A DNA stretch of 46,383 nt from contig NW_019091646.1 of the NCBI RefSeq assembly GCF_001949145.1, positions 240,346 to 286,728 on the forward strand, read 5' to 3'. This document shows, piece after piece, positions 1 through 9,940 of this stretch. Within the stretch, counting starts at the first letter, position 1. Each line of letters starts with the position of its first letter. The DNA is from Acanthaster planci (lineage: Eukaryota; Echinodermata; Asteroidea; Valvatida; Acanthasteridae). A program made the position numbers and the translations under genes. The notes under the pieces are model-generated. The model had not been told where the DNA came from. It did not search any database and saw nothing but the letters and a program-made list of their open reading frames with translations.

Positions 1-916
1 GCAATCGAAACTGGATGTCGTGCTCGCGCCAACCATACCCCACATGTCGAAATGCTGCAGATCGAATAGTGTCTGCGTACTTCAGTAACGAACGAGCGTG
101 GGTAGGATGTTGCAAAAAATACACAGATGCACAAACTAGAAACGCTGACATCCACTGCTCGATAGACATAATACGCCGAGCCTGCTTATGGGGACGAATC
201 TGCCAAAGTGGGGACTCATTGGACCCGATTGTAAATAGCGTCTCGCCAAAGGAATTATCCAGGCCCGTGCCGCGCGACGACTTCAACAAGGTTCCAAATT
301 CCACGTACTCCCCCCTCCAAATTTTGTCTTTTAGATGTTGAGAAATCGCGGCCCCGAGATCGTCACAGACGCTAGTTAATGCCACATTCGAATCGGAAGA
401 GGAGGTAATTGACAATGTGCTTGGAGCTGAAGTTTCTGACACCACGGGCGTGAAACTGGAAGCTTGTGGGGCTAATTCAAAAGGAGTAGCAACAGGGGAC
501 TTACCCGGCTCTAAAGTTTGCGCTGAACTCCCTCCGGGCCGACTGATGGTAGCGGGCGCTGGCGTTGCATGGGTAGACTCAACACTCGCACTCTCTGGAA
601 ACATTCCGACCGTAGCCAACGGTACAATAGTGGTATCCGGACCGGGCGATGGAAGCTGTGGTGCTCTAGACCCTGCAAGGGCCGCGACCACCGACGCATC
701 TAGACGGGAAGATTTGCGAGGCTGCCTCCGAGAACGCTTCGCTCCATCCGTCGGCCAAGAAGGAGCCCGCCGCTTGGAGTTGGCGCGGGGCATAACTAAC
801 AAAATTGCTTTTGCAAAACAGACAGATTTTCTCTTCTCCAACCAAACGCCACGGCTGCTCAAGCAAAAGTGACCGGGAGTAACTCTCTCCAGTGCTACTA
901 ACATTTTTAAAGTCAT
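1..916 (-). CDS. YR-element ORF, N-terminal part (open at window edge)
   Basis: An uninterrupted minus-strand frame of at least 305 codons runs from an ATG at 916-914 (a second in-frame ATG at 904-902) to the window edge with no stop. The first 60 residues match the start of the recombinase ORF of copy B (32028). They are followed by a basic stretch rich in R and K, then about 110 residues of Pro/Ser/Thr/Ala-rich linker, then an ordered region beginning near SQHLKDKIWRGEYVEFG and containing IMSIEQWMSAFLV and YGWREHDIQF. The ordered region resembles an uncharacterised domain that I associate with animal YR elements; this is recognition only. The C-terminal catalytic part would lie outside the window. 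An upstream spliced exon is possible. Confidence 0.6.
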   Translation of the reverse strand, partial: MTLKMLVALERVTPGHFCLSSRGVWLEKRKSVCFAKAILLVMPRANSKRRAPSWPTDGAKRSRRQPRKSSRLDASVVAALAGSRAPQLPSPGPDTTIVPLATVGMFPESASVESTHATPAPATISRPGGSSAQTLEPGKSPVATPFELAPQASSFTPVVSETSAPSTLSITSSSDSNVALTSVCDDLGAAISQHLKDKIWRGEYVEFGTLLKSSRGTGLDNSFGETLFTIGSNESPLWQIRPHKQARRIMSIEQWMSAFLVCASVYFLQHPTHARSLLKYADTIRSAAFRHVGYGWREHDIQFRL

Positions 917-1055
917 GCCGGTAACTAATTCGAGGCATTAAATCACCGCGCCAGCAACTGCAAGTGAACACTACTGACCCACTTAGTGACAGGAGCCTCC
1001 AATGTCCCGCGGTGGTAAATTAGTTGAAGCTGCAATTTATTTTTCCTCAAATTGA
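1..1055 (-). mobile_element. Tyrosine-recombinase element, copy A (partial)
   Basis: Positions about 780-1055 are a near copy, in the same orientation, of 31880-32168, where the sequence continues into a tyrosine recombinase and SGNH hydrolase. Both copies end at the same point (CCTCAAATTGA), after which the flanks differ, so about 1055 is taken as one element boundary. The element runs off the left window edge. It abuts a Polinton polymerase fragment. Assignment to a YR-element class rests on copy B; whether it is Ngaro-like, DIRS-like or Crypton-like cannot be decided because no reverse transcriptase or terminal repeats are visible. Confidence 0.6.
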
Positions 1056-1061
1056 TTATTT

Positions 1062-1412
1062 AATTTTGTTTTAATCCCATACATTTCCACAAATGAGAGA
1101 TCACACTCCTTACCCGGCGTAGTTATGCCACCTCTTTTTGCCCTTTCATAGAACAGGTGCTGGTCCATTTCTGTCACTAGTTCCAGTTTAAAACCCGTGT
1201 GCTTTAACAATCCCACGATAGGCCAGGTGACGTGTAATAGTTAGGTTTGTCAAGGCCGTAGTTCTGTTTACAGACTTTGCGGAAGTTCTCAAATACACCC
1301 GCTAGTAGTAACACGTCCATTTCCACGTATAGGTCATGGTTGTCGCCTAAATTTTTGCAGTTAAACGTGTGCCACACGTTTTGTGCCCTGAGGTGTTCTT
1401 CCCCGGAGTCGT
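1062..1412 (-). pseudogene. Polinton PolB fragment with internal deletion
   Basis: The minus strand encodes a piece of protein-primed family-B DNA polymerase: KNLGDNHDLYVEMDVLLLAG and YYTSPGLSWD match the same region of the copy I polymerase at 36120-36270. After the residues KRGGI the frame jumps to ECDLSFVEMYG, which in copy I lies about 700 bp further on, so the palm core between them is deleted. The fragment stops where YR copy A begins. It cannot be functional. It is in the same orientation as the other PolB relics at 14600 and 32500 but overlaps neither. Confidence 0.8.
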
Positions 1413-1638
1413 TCCTGAGCATATAGCTCCGATATGAACAACCTTTCTATCACTCCCGAATAAATAGCTCAGATTTGGATGAGCAGTACTTGATTAATAT
1501 CCAGCCTTACTAGTAGCAGTTGCTCATTGTAAATATGGAGAAAATGTGAATAATTCTTCGGAATAAAACAGTAGTGTGTGTATCATTCAGTCCAATGACT
1601 CTCATTCTTTATGATAACGACTCCCTACCCCAAGAGAG

Positions 1639-1990
1639 ATGTTACACTATTGTAGCGTGTCCCGCTGAACAGGGTTCGACGCTGGTAAAGAATGACACTC
1701 GGCCGCAACTCGCTGTTTTGGTCACGAAACCTGTGTTTTATTGCTGTAGCGTACACCACAATGTGCTCTTCCGACAAGCTATAAACATGGCGCATGTCGG
1801 CAGGGACTGCGCAGGCGCGAGGTGGGAAAACCGCGGGCCGTTCGCATACCAGCGCGGGCAGCCAGCCAACTCCATGCGGGTCTGAGCTGGCGCCCGCCGG
1901 CGCTACACCGCCCCCTCCGAGGACTCTTGTTCGCCCCCGAACGAGGCAGCGCAACCCGGCGGGCCAGCCCGAGGCCATCCCGGTTACCCC
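1639..1990 (-). repeat. 3' LTR-like end of gypsy copy 1
   Basis: The segment shares with the LTRs of copy 2 the word AAACCTGT followed by TTTATT (a minus-strand AATAAA polyadenylation signal), and downstream a CACACCGCCCC-like stretch and a CGAACAAGGCAGCG-like stretch (compare 1900-1960 with 8275-8330). The plus-strand left edge TGTTACAC fits the usual end of a gypsy LTR. Exact limits are uncertain. Confidence 0.5.
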
Positions 1991-2190
1991 TGCGCAGCTT
2001 ACAAGGAGTGAAACCAAGCAACAAGTACAAGTCTGGTGGGTTCCAAGGGTCTTCTCCGCTACCATGGGGAGGATCCAGGGGTCCAGTGTGGAGGAGACTC
2101 CGGTCGCCGTGGTGCCCCCCGACGTTTCCTCGTTTCTCCGGGGGGATGGACTCCGGTGGGCGGTGGAGGGGGCTCCCGCCGGACCTCCGA

Positions 2191-2350
2191 CCGCCACTGG
2201 CTGTGGTGAAGCTCACAGAGGGGCGGGGCCCTCCTGGGGGCTGTGTCTCTGGGGGCCACCCCTCCCGCNCCCCCGCCCGCCACTGGCTGTGGTGAAGCTC
2301 ACAGAGGGGCGGGTCCATCATGGTGTCTGTGTCTCTGGTGGCCCACTCCT
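2191..2350. repeat. 86-bp direct repeat in the gypsy 3' region
   Basis: The words CCGCCACTGGCTGTGGTGAA and AGCTCACAGAGGGGCGGG occur at 2191 and again at 2277, with related sequence in between, giving two units of about 86 bp. The repeat lies between the zinc-finger ORF and the LTR. One ambiguous base (N) sits at 2269. The long GC-rich open frames here on both strands are composition artefacts. Confidence 0.7.
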
Positions 2351-2643
2351 CCTGCAGAGTGGCTCGCACCCCCAGTCGCAGGCGGATCCCCCCCGCATAC
2401 GTCACCCAGGATCCGGGAGGCAGACTCCGGCGGCCCCCGCTCCAAACCGGGGCAAGGGGTTCTTCCTCAGTCTGCGTCCCCGTCTCTACTGAACGGTGCA
2501 GGGGGGCGGTCCCAGCCGCAGCGGCAGCCGAGGGGGCCCGAGGGCCCGGGGCCGCACTGGAAGGCGAGTCCGACTGGTCTCGTCGTTCTGGCCAGCCCTG
2601 CGACCCCCACCTTCTGCGCCGAGAGGGCACCGGCGGCGAGGGC

Positions 2644-2988
2644 TCACCCGCGGCAGCCGACCGGGGGCGGGTCCGGGCGGCTCCCTCCGGAGGACCGGCA
2701 GGGGGGAGTGACTGCTCTATGGGAACTCGTCACCCCCAAGTCCCCGCCACTGGCGAAGACCTCCAAGACGTCAGTATCCTCCACCTGGATCTGGCCGATG
2801 AGGACGTGGTCGCAGTGTCGGTGGTGCCGATCCCGCATGTCCGAGCGGTAGAAGCAGCGGCCACACCCCCGCTCACATCTATAGGGCCGGGCGGCGAACA
2901 GCTCCAGACAAGCCGTCCTCAGGTGTCGCCGCAAATTGGTCCGCTGACGGAATTCCCGCCGACAGTGGGGGCAGGCCAACCGGTCCAT
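2644..2988 (-). CDS. Zinc-finger accessory ORF of gypsy copy 1
   Basis: This 114-residue ORF begins with ATG just downstream of the integrase C-terminus. Residues 5-27 (ACPHCRREF to HLRTAC) form one Cys/His finger with CxxC followed by His and Cys ligands, and residues 37-60 (RCERGCGRCF to DRHHRHC) form a second, variant one. The tail is acidic and then low-complexity, and another frame further on (about 2480) contains VETGTQTEEEPL, so a frameshift may have shortened the protein. The ATG is preceded by a pyrimidine tract ending in CCCCAGG, a convincing splice acceptor, so the protein was probably made from a spliced mRNA as env is. Copy 2 keeps related sequence after its integrase (8890-9010) but no visible finger. 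Role unknown; nucleic-acid binding is inferred. Confidence 0.55.
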   Translation of the reverse strand: MDRLACPHCRREFRQRTNLRRHLRTACLELFAARPYRCERGCGRCFYRSDMRDRHHRHCDHVLIGQIQVEDTDVLEVFASGGDLGVTSSHRAVTPPCRSSGGSRPDPPPVGCRG

Positions 2989-3010
2989 CCTGGGGAGAGA
3001 AACAGAGGGA
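2989..3010 (-). promoter_or_regulatory. Candidate splice acceptor before the zinc-finger ORF
   Basis: On the minus strand a run of pyrimidines, TCCCTCTGTTTCTCTCCCC, is followed by AG, G and then the ATG of the accessory ORF. This matches a strong eukaryotic 3' splice site. It would let a downstream ORF be expressed from a subgenomic transcript. Confidence 0.5.
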
Positions 3011-3019
3011 GATTCAGGA

Positions 3020-4230
3020 GTTAGCGTGGAGCAGAATCGCGCCGGGCGTCAAACTCGCCGCCCCTTGCGGGTCACGCGCGCTCCCCCAGCCTCCGCCTCG
3101 CACGACGAAGACTCCGCTCCAACCATCCAAGCTGCACGTCGCCCAGGTAGCGCTTGAGCCGATTGCGATGCACGATCTGAGCCGGGCGCTACACTGCACT
3201 CTGTAGGTCACGTCGTTGAGGCGTTGTAGCACGCGAAGGGTTCGTCCCACCACAGTTGCAGCTTGGGGGAGCGGCCGACCTTCTTCTTTGGGGTGAACAG
3301 CCAAACAGCCTGGCCGGGCTCGAACCCGCCCTCCTGGGCGCGACGGTCGTACTGCTGCTTCTGGTAGCTCTGAGTCCGCCTCAGGTGTCGCCGGGCAAAC
3401 TCGTGGGCCCGCGTGAGCTTCGTTCTCAGCTCGTCGACGTAATTTTGTGGCCCGGTAGTCTCCGTCCGTTCCTCCAGTGAACCCACAATGACGTCCAGGG
3501 GAAGTCTCACCTCCCTCCCGAGCATGAGCAAGTTCGGGGTGAGCCTGGTGCTATCGTGCTGGGAGGAGCAGTAGGCCACCAGGACGTAGGGAAGATGTTC
3601 GTCCCAGTCGTCCTGATTCTCATCCACAAACATGCTCAGCATGGTTTTCACGGTACAATTGAACCGTTCGACCATAACGTTGGACTGGGGGTGGAACGGG
3701 GTCGTCCTAGTCTTGTGGATGCCCAACAGCTGGCAGACCCCACGGAATAGGCCCACCTCGAACTCCCGCCCTTGATCCGTGTGGATCCGTGTGGGTGTCC
3801 CGAAGCGCGTGATCACCTGCTCCACAAGGGTCTTGGCCACAGTCTCTGCCGTCTGATCAGGAAGGGGAAACGCCTCCACCCACTTCGTGAAATAGTCCGC
3901 CACTACCATTTTGCTGGTGTTTCCGGCCTTGGTTCGGGGCAGGCGTCCGGTAAGGTCAATGGCGATCCGCTCCATGGGGGCCCCACCAGGTATTGTCGAA
4001 GCGGAGCTCTCCCGGGACGTGGCGGGGACTTCTTAGAACCGCAAGATGACACTTCTGGCACCACTCCTCAGCCTGTCGTCTCATATCCCTCCAATACACA
4101 GGAGCCTGCCTGAGTTGGGCCACTGTTCGAGCGACCCTGAGGTGTCCAGCAGTTTGGTGGTTATGGGCAAGAAGTAGAACCTCTGGCACCCTGGCCTGCG
4201 GGATGGCAATCTTCCAGGTGGGGGGCCCCC
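3020..4230 (-). pseudogene. Gypsy integrase (frameshifted C-terminus)
   Basis: From the N-terminus (high coordinates) the frame shows an HHCC zinc-binding motif (HNHQTAGH, then CQKC) at about 4165-4050, then a complete catalytic core in the 3208-3975 frame: AIDLTGRLP (first Asp), HTDQGREF (second Asp) and MVERFN (Glu), with exactly 35 residues between the second Asp and the Glu. The linker and C-terminal region has YDRRAQEGGFEPGQAVW, as in many gypsy integrases. Frames change between the zinc domain and the core near 3960-4000 and again near 3230, where the C-terminal VLQRLNDVTYRV segment continues in another frame. The integrase would insert element cDNA; with the frameshifts this copy is probably dead, although its DDE triad is intact. 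Confidence 0.8.
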
Positions 4231-4327
4231 CTTGCCCACTTCACCTGCAAGACCCCTCGGAATAGGCGCAGTGTGTCCCATCTGGACCGCCAGCTTTTGA
4301 CCCGGCGCCAAGGTCGAAGATATCCTC

Positions 4328-5385
4328 CTATTCAGGCCGGTCGCTCCCCGCCACGAGCCACTGGCGGACCAGTCCCAGCTCCGGGTCGTCCTGCTGCTCC
4401 TGAGCTAGCTTGCTCAGGTACCAGACCTCGAGAAACCCGTCCAAAATCGAGTCATCCTCCTCTCCGTCCATATCGGCTGTGGCAACCAGGAACTCGTCCT
4501 CCGCCTCTGGCGGCCGGCTCCGCGGGGGGTCCAAATCCGCCGGAGGTGCTCGCCCCGGTGGCGCCGTCGAGACTGGCTCCGCCGGCAGCCGGCCCCGGAC
4601 GGCGCCGCCCTTCCCCGTCCCGCACGGGCAATCCCGGCGGAAATGCCCATACTCGCGGTACCCGTAGCACCGGACCCGCGAGGGGGTGCCCGGCAAGTGT
4701 GGGTCTCCACCCACCGCACCCGCCTTGCCTGGCGTACCTGCGGAGGGTTCCTCGACCACTCGGGCCTCCTTGGCCTCGATCCTACCCTTCCGCTGATAGG
4801 CCTGGGACTCCAAAAAGGCCTTCTTCTCAGTGGCCAGGGCAATCGCCTCTGCCAGGGTCGTGGCCTTATTTGCGAAGACATGGCGCTGCAATTGTTCGTC
4901 CCCCAGGGCGTTCCCGAAGGCCTCAACCGCCAGATCTTCACGCGCCTGCGTGGGCAAAGTGGGGAAACTCCGGAGGACTAACCGTCGGATGGACCTCCCA
5001 GTTCCTCCCCGACCGTGCACCCGCATGGAAAGTTGAGCCCGATGGACTGGCACCTGCGAAGCAACTCCAAACCGCCGCTCGAAGTGTTCAAGGACGCTCA
5101 CGTAGTCCCTCTGGGCCTCCGGCGACAAGTTGGTGAATGCCTCCTGGGCCAGTCCACGCAGATGGGAGGCCAAGTACTCCGCCTTCTCGGCCTTGCTCCA
5201 TTTATTGACGGTGGCCACTTACTCGAAGTGTGTGAGGTAATCCGCCCAGGATGAGCTTCCGTCATACCGGTCCAGAAGTAGCCCCGCCCCCTCTCCAGCG
5301 ACCGGGGCGAAATGGTTGTGCTCCAAACGGAACCGCACCTTTCTCGCCCCATCGACTTTGGGAAGGGGGAAGTCACCCGGGGACT
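4328..5385 (-). pseudogene. Gypsy gag with damaged zinc knuckle
   Basis: The minus-strand frame encodes a capsid-type domain (SSSWADYLTHFE, EYLASHLRGLAQEAF, SIRRLVLRSFPTLP, GDEQLQRHVFANKATTLAEA) followed by a nucleocapsid CCHC region. An in-frame TAA at 5221-5219 interrupts the N-terminal part; the open part starts with GTG, not ATG. The zinc knuckle reads CYGYREYGHFRRDC: its second Cys is Tyr, so it should not bind zinc. The frame continues through an acidic linker directly into pol sequence upstream of the integrase (residues LAQEQQDDPELGLVRQWL), showing a deletion of protease and RT. Confidence 0.75.
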
Positions 5386-5544
5386 ACACAGACTTGGCTG
5401 CATTCTCCAGGGGACCTAACCCAAGATCCCCCCACGCCGTGCACTCGATACCCTCGAGTGATCGCATGTATTCCTACGTGCTGCTTCAACCACGTGCAAG
5501 CAAACGTGCAAACGCTTTATGCTTGACTAATTTATCTTGAATAG

Positions 5545-5740
5545 GTAAACCAACTCGGACCCATTCCAACTCGGACCCATGCCAACTCGGACCTAGGACC
5601 AACTCGGACCCACGCCAACTCGGCCCCAAAACTAACTCGGACCCTCGACCATCTCGGACCCACAACCAACTCGGACCCTTGCCAACTCAGACCCACGCCA
5701 ACTTGGACCCACCTCGAGTCAACTCAGACCCACTGAGTCT
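5545..5740. repeat. Minisatellite of a CCAACTCGGACCCA-type unit
   Basis: About twelve imperfect units of 13-17 bp built on CCAACTCGGACCCA follow each other. The same core word CAACTCG supplies the arms of the hairpin just downstream. Confidence 0.85.
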
Positions 5741-5775
5741 TATGGGTTATGGTTGCACTACACCAAAGGGGTCTA

Positions 5776-5845
5776 GACAACTCGACCGTTCGCCAACTCG
5801 ACTTCGGACAACTCAACGGTCGAGTTGGCAAACGGTCGAGTTGTC
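5776..5845. repeat. 27-bp inverted repeat (hairpin)
   Basis: Arms 5776-5802 and 5819-5845 are reverse complements with one mismatch and a 16-bp loop. Both arms are made of CAACTCGAC/GACAACTCG words related to the neighbouring minisatellite, so the hairpin probably arose by inversion of satellite units. Confidence 0.85.
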
Positions 5846-5925
5846 TGACATCCACACCAAATACGCGCCCGTAGACCAAAATAGCGCCGACTCTTGAACC
5901 TCGCAAAGAGGCCTTTATTTTTTTC

Positions 5926-5971
5926 GCTGGAAATTCAAGATTATTTTTCTTTGCTGGAAATTCAAGATTAT
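5926..5971 (+). repeat. Short direct repeat
   Basis: GCTGGAAATTCAAGATTAT occurs at 5926-5944 and again at 5953-5971, separated by 8 bp. No function is apparent. Confidence 0.8.
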
Positions 5972-5989
5972 GGCCAGATCGATCACTTT

Positions 5990-8020
5990 TCATTTCAATT
6001 TGATGAACATTTTTAATTTGCCTTTTCCCGAAGATAACCCTCCTAATAGTAGTAAATCTATGCGCTCAGCTCTGAATATAGCCGCCCGCCTCTTTCCAAA
6101 AAAGGCTCGCAATGTGGGGCTTTTTGTGAAAGAAATACTCTGAACAGGAAATTCGGGATTTATATAAACAATTTTATGATCCCTCGAGATTATGGTTCCT
6201 CTTATTGTATAAAAAAGTGGGATCAAAATATTAGTAATGAGCTCGCCAGCAGACACACAACGACAATAGGAAATCCCTGGCACGATCGAGTAAAATCTCG
6301 TTTCATAAAAGAACCCATACAACGTTCTTGACAAACATAGGCCCCCAACCGGTATAGTTAATCAAGCTAACACCGTTCCCTCTCTCACTTTATACATTTT
6401 ATGAATACTAGCGCAACTGGGAAAGGGGGCAAGGATTCCCCCCTCCCTTCGCCTCTGATACGCATTAATGAGACGTGTAGACTTTGCATGGCAATCCCCA
6501 TATTCTTTGTTTTTGCTATTGTTCTAAAGTTTTGGTCACGCCATTGTTGATCAGCACTTGATATATCTCTGGTCCAGTTTCAACGATTTTGATTTCTGAA
6601 CTTATTACAGCAGAAAACTGGTAGGCTGAAAGGTAGAGTTTGCTGGAGCACTGGTGAACCAAGAGGAAGCATTCTTCCTGTTGTATTGAAATGCGGATCG
6701 CATAGTAATAGTTTGGATAAACTGTTGTTTAATGATTTCGATTTAATAACTTCACTGTCGGTCGACAGCCATTAATGTTTCACTGCCCTGTGCAAAACGT
6801 CGACTTTACTGTGATATGCAGGGGGGGAGAGTGCAGCGTTGTTTTGTTTTGGTTTTTTGTCATGTACAGTGAGTATGGGCGTGCATTGGCCACGGTACGT
6901 TTTACCAGAAGAACATCTATTTGGGGATATTTGTTCAGAACTGCCAAGCTCATGGTGAAAAAAAAAGCGGAGGAAGCATCCACATGCATTTATTACAATG
7001 ATCAACTGATCCCTTTACCTTCCGAGTTGACGAAGTAACAACGCCTTACAGTGCTTACGGCTTCCAGCCAGGAAACTTAACAAAATCCAAGTAAAAACAA
7101 TCACCAAAACACCTGGACAAACACCCAATTGAACAAATAAAAACTCACACATAGGTCTACGATCCATCCAGACACCATCCAGCCACCCAAACACCCACTC
7201 AAAAATCAAGCCGCCTATTCGAATGACCAACAGGTGATACTAAAGTATTTTAAGGTTTCTCTCAGGGTAGGGAGCCGTTTAATATCAAAAAGAATGATAG
7301 AGAATCATTTGATTGGTTTACACAACTACTGATTTATTCAGAAGAATTATTTACATCGTCTCCATATTATTTACAATGATCAACTTCTGTTAAGATTGGA
7401 TATTTCTGTATGGGAAGTTCATCACAGGAACACCAGTCAGAGTACAACTCGTCCAAATCTAAGCTGTTTATTCGGGAGTGGCATAGCTATACACTCACAA
7501 ACGGTCAAGATTTGTTACTCCGTAGCTGCCCGCTCGGTAACGATTGATGTTGACCGCCGAGCTGGCCGCTTTATATGGACTTTCGGGGCCGCGTCTTAGC
7601 CAATTAAAGCAATGAATTGGTGTGATTATGAATAATTCATACATGCAGAAAGTTAATGGAAGAACACTATATGGGGATTTTGTGCACACTTGGTCTTTGC
7701 TGACAGTTTCTGGAGAACGATTAAGTCCAAGTTTGGGAGCGGGGTGGCGATAATAAGCACCGCCCAATGCAGCTTCCGCGATACGGTTGCACTAAGGCGT
7801 TTGTCCGGGTTCAGCTGATTTGCATGTTTCTTAGGCCGCGTGAGGTCGCTCTTCACCTTGATTTTGCAATGTATGCAGGTATGTACGTACGCAGGTACGG
7901 ACTAGGTCTGCTGCAACGAACGCCTTGACCAAGGCTAGGTCACGTGTGGAATGCAAGGCGCTGTGTACAATGCATGTAGTGTCGTGAATGTAGATGGTCA
8001 TTACTGCCGAGTGCGTGGTT
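5990..8020. other. No recognisable gene
   Basis: The stretch has only short open frames without recognisable motifs on either strand. It is of intermediate base composition and may be unique host DNA or old, unrecognised repeats. A plus-strand frame at about 6000-6150 (LMNIFNLPFPEDNPPNSSKS) is open for about 50 codons but matches nothing I know. Confidence 0.5.
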
Positions 8021-8022
8021 AC

Positions 8023-8192
8023 GGTTCCATACAGAGGCAAGAAAGAACATTGGGCTCAGAACTTCTGTTTACGAGGGAAAAACCTGTTTATTTCGACAGC
8101 ACAATCAAACTCGCCCGTCCGAGGACTCACAACAAAACCGATCTCTCAAGGCCGCCCAAAAGAAACCTCTCTGCGTAGGTGCGGCGGGGTCT
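8023..8192 (-). repeat. LTR segment, left (3' LTR of gypsy copy 2)
   Basis: The segment aligns closely with 11488-11655, for example ACTTCTGTTTACGAGGG and CTCGCCCGTCCGA. It contains a minus-strand AATAAA at 8093-8088, expected in the R region. The LTR probably extends beyond the aligned block on both sides. Confidence 0.8.
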
Positions 8193-8199
8193 CCCGGTT

Positions 8200-9006
8200 G
8201 GTCCAGCAAGGGTGCCAGCCGCACCACCGTGGAGTCAGTCTGGCGCCCCACCCGACCGGCCGGCCCCCGGCGCCACACCGCCCCCGACCCTTGTTAGCCC
8301 ACGAACAAGGCAGCGGACGCTGGCAACCAGCACAACCAGGAGACAGGTCCCCGCTGCACCCAACAGCTCACAATAAGTTTAGAGCAACCTGAAAAAAATG
8401 CAAGCAAAGGTTTGAACAATAAGTTTAGAACAACAAGGAAAAACCACTACTGGGAAAACAGAGGGTGAAAGCGATGGTGGGAAGCTGTAGGTTCGATGTT
8501 CCCCTACTGGCGAGGCGGCCCCTGTGGTCGGGCAGCTCTGGAACCTCCCTGGCGGGGCTGGGCACGGGGCGGCGGCTGGCACTGGACCTCCGCCTGCCGG
8601 AAAATTGCCTCCCATAACCCAGCCGGGACGTATTCGGGGTAGTGTGGCGGTGGGGAGCCCTGGGTGGCAGGAACCCTCCTAGAGACGGTTGGTCAGCCAT
8701 GGAAGGATCGACAAAGAATTGGCCGTACTGCTGCCCATTGTAGGTGACGAGCACGCGCCTGGACACTTCATACGTGTTGGTGATCCGGGTTCTCGTCAGG
8801 TGGTGTCCAAGCTCGTCAACCCCCATTGGCGTCTGCTCCAGTCACCACTCGCTATACAGGTGCTCTCAAAGAGGGGCGGGCATGCCCGTCCCGACCTCCC
8901 AGGTAGCGTCACAGGGCTGTAGGGTCGCCACGTCGCCCAAGCACATCCGGGCCCCGTCCAGCTACATCACTGTGGTACCTGGAGGCAGACGCCGACAGTT
9001 ACCACA
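8200..9006 (-). other. 3' region of gypsy copy 2 (decayed accessory ORF)
   Basis: Minus-strand sequence downstream of the integrase has broken frames. A stretch near 8890-9010 (RRLPPGTT, then VATLQPCDATWE) resembles the same place in copy 1 (RRSLPPGSW, VRATLQEEWAT), suggesting that both copies carried the same accessory ORF. No zinc finger is visible here. The segment 8425-8826 is open but has stops before it and no recognisable domain. Confidence 0.4.
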
Positions 9007-9650
9007 TCACCTTGGAATGGGAATGTCAGAGGACACCAGGGGGCCCACCTCCTTCGGACACCGCTGGGAAGGGGACCCGGCCGTGCCGGGGCTCTGGGCC
9101 AATGGTGCACGGCAGGCCTGGTCGGGAGGTCGAGCCACGTGGTCACGGCCCCCCAACCGCTCTCTGTGGAACCGTCGCCTCTGCCTGTCCTGTCTCCTTG
9201 GCGAGCGGCTCCTCCTCGTTCTCCTCACTGCTGGATGCCCCATGCTTGCACGTCTCCACCGTCCCAGGTCGACGTCGCCGAGGTAGGGCTTCAACTGGTT
9301 GTTATGCACGATACGGGGTTTGACTAGGGGTGACTTCTGGATCCTGTAGGTGATGTTGTTAATGCACTCCAGTACCGTGAACGGCCCTTCCCAGCGGCGC
9401 TGCAGCTTCGGCACTCAGCTCACCTTCTTGGCTGGATCGTAGAGCCAGATGGCCCGCCCAGGCTCGAAGCCAGCTCCCTGAGCCCTCCGATCATATTGCC
9501 GCTTCTGATACCGTTGATTGCGCAGGATATGGCGCTGGGCGAACTCATGGGCACACTCAATCCTCGTCCTCAGTCCATCCACATACTCGTGTACCTCCAG
9601 GTACCTCCCGGAGGCACACTGCTGTAGGTGGGCCCTCGAAGGCCTCCTTG
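9007..9650 (-). pseudogene. Gypsy integrase C-terminal part, copy 2
   Basis: Two consecutive minus-strand frames give the tail of a gypsy integrase: ECAHEFAQRHILRNQRYQ, YDRRAQGAGFEPGRAIWL, then after a stop at about 9415 PKLQRRWEGPFTVLECINN and IVHNNQLKPYLGDV. The DDE core is absent. After the tail the frame continues into a basic and Pro/Arg-rich stretch of about 90 residues. Confidence 0.75.
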
Positions 9651-9940
9651 CAGGAATCTGTCCAGGGGAAGTTCTTCTGACTCTTGTTGGTGAGACCATG
9701 CAATGGGAGGGCGATCTCCGCAAAGATGGCTATGAAGCGGCGATAGTAGGACGCGAGGCCCAGGAAGCTGTCCGCCATGTTTAGTGTCGGGCCAGCTGGG
9801 TGAAGACTGGGCCGATCCACTGCCACCATTTCGTTGAATATTTAGCCGGGCAGCGATCAGACTCAGGGCCGCTCCTGTATCCAAGAGTACCCATATCTGC
9901 CGCCCGGCCAGCCTGCCTAGGACACAGTTCGCTCGTGGAT
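9650..9940 (-). pseudogene. Protease and RT remnants of gypsy copy 2
   Basis: The frame ending near 9850 contains GRQIWVLLDTGAALSLIA, a retroviral-type aspartic protease active-site motif (DTG). Shortly after, another frame holds FLGLASYYRRFIAIFAEIA and LPLHGLTNKSQKNFPW, typical of the end of reverse transcriptase and the start of RNase H. The RT catalytic domain itself is deleted between them. Confidence 0.75.

Larger units (their letters stand above)
1639..5385 (-). mobile_element. Ty3/gypsy LTR retrotransposon, copy 1 (internally deleted)
   Basis: Read on the minus strand the order is gag with zinc knuckle, then directly integrase, then a zinc-finger ORF, then an LTR-like end. Protease, reverse transcriptase and RNase H are missing between about 4330 and 4200, so the copy is non-autonomous. 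A 3' LTR-like segment at about 1639-1990 begins TGTTACAC on the plus strand and carries AATAAA (minus strand, 1742-1737) in the same context as both LTRs of copy 2. I could not find the 5' LTR. The base composition is strongly GC-rich, unlike the surrounding Polinton DNA. Confidence 0.75.

Noticed and set aside
1625-3024. Several overlapping long ORFs on both strands in GC-rich DNA
   Set aside because: High GC lowers stop frequency; except for the zinc-finger ORF none has domains, and they cross the direct repeats and the LTR.
5990-6150. Plus-strand frame with LMNIFNLPFPEDNPPNSSKS as a host exon
   Set aside because: Only about 50 codons, no splice sites that fit clearly and no recognised family.
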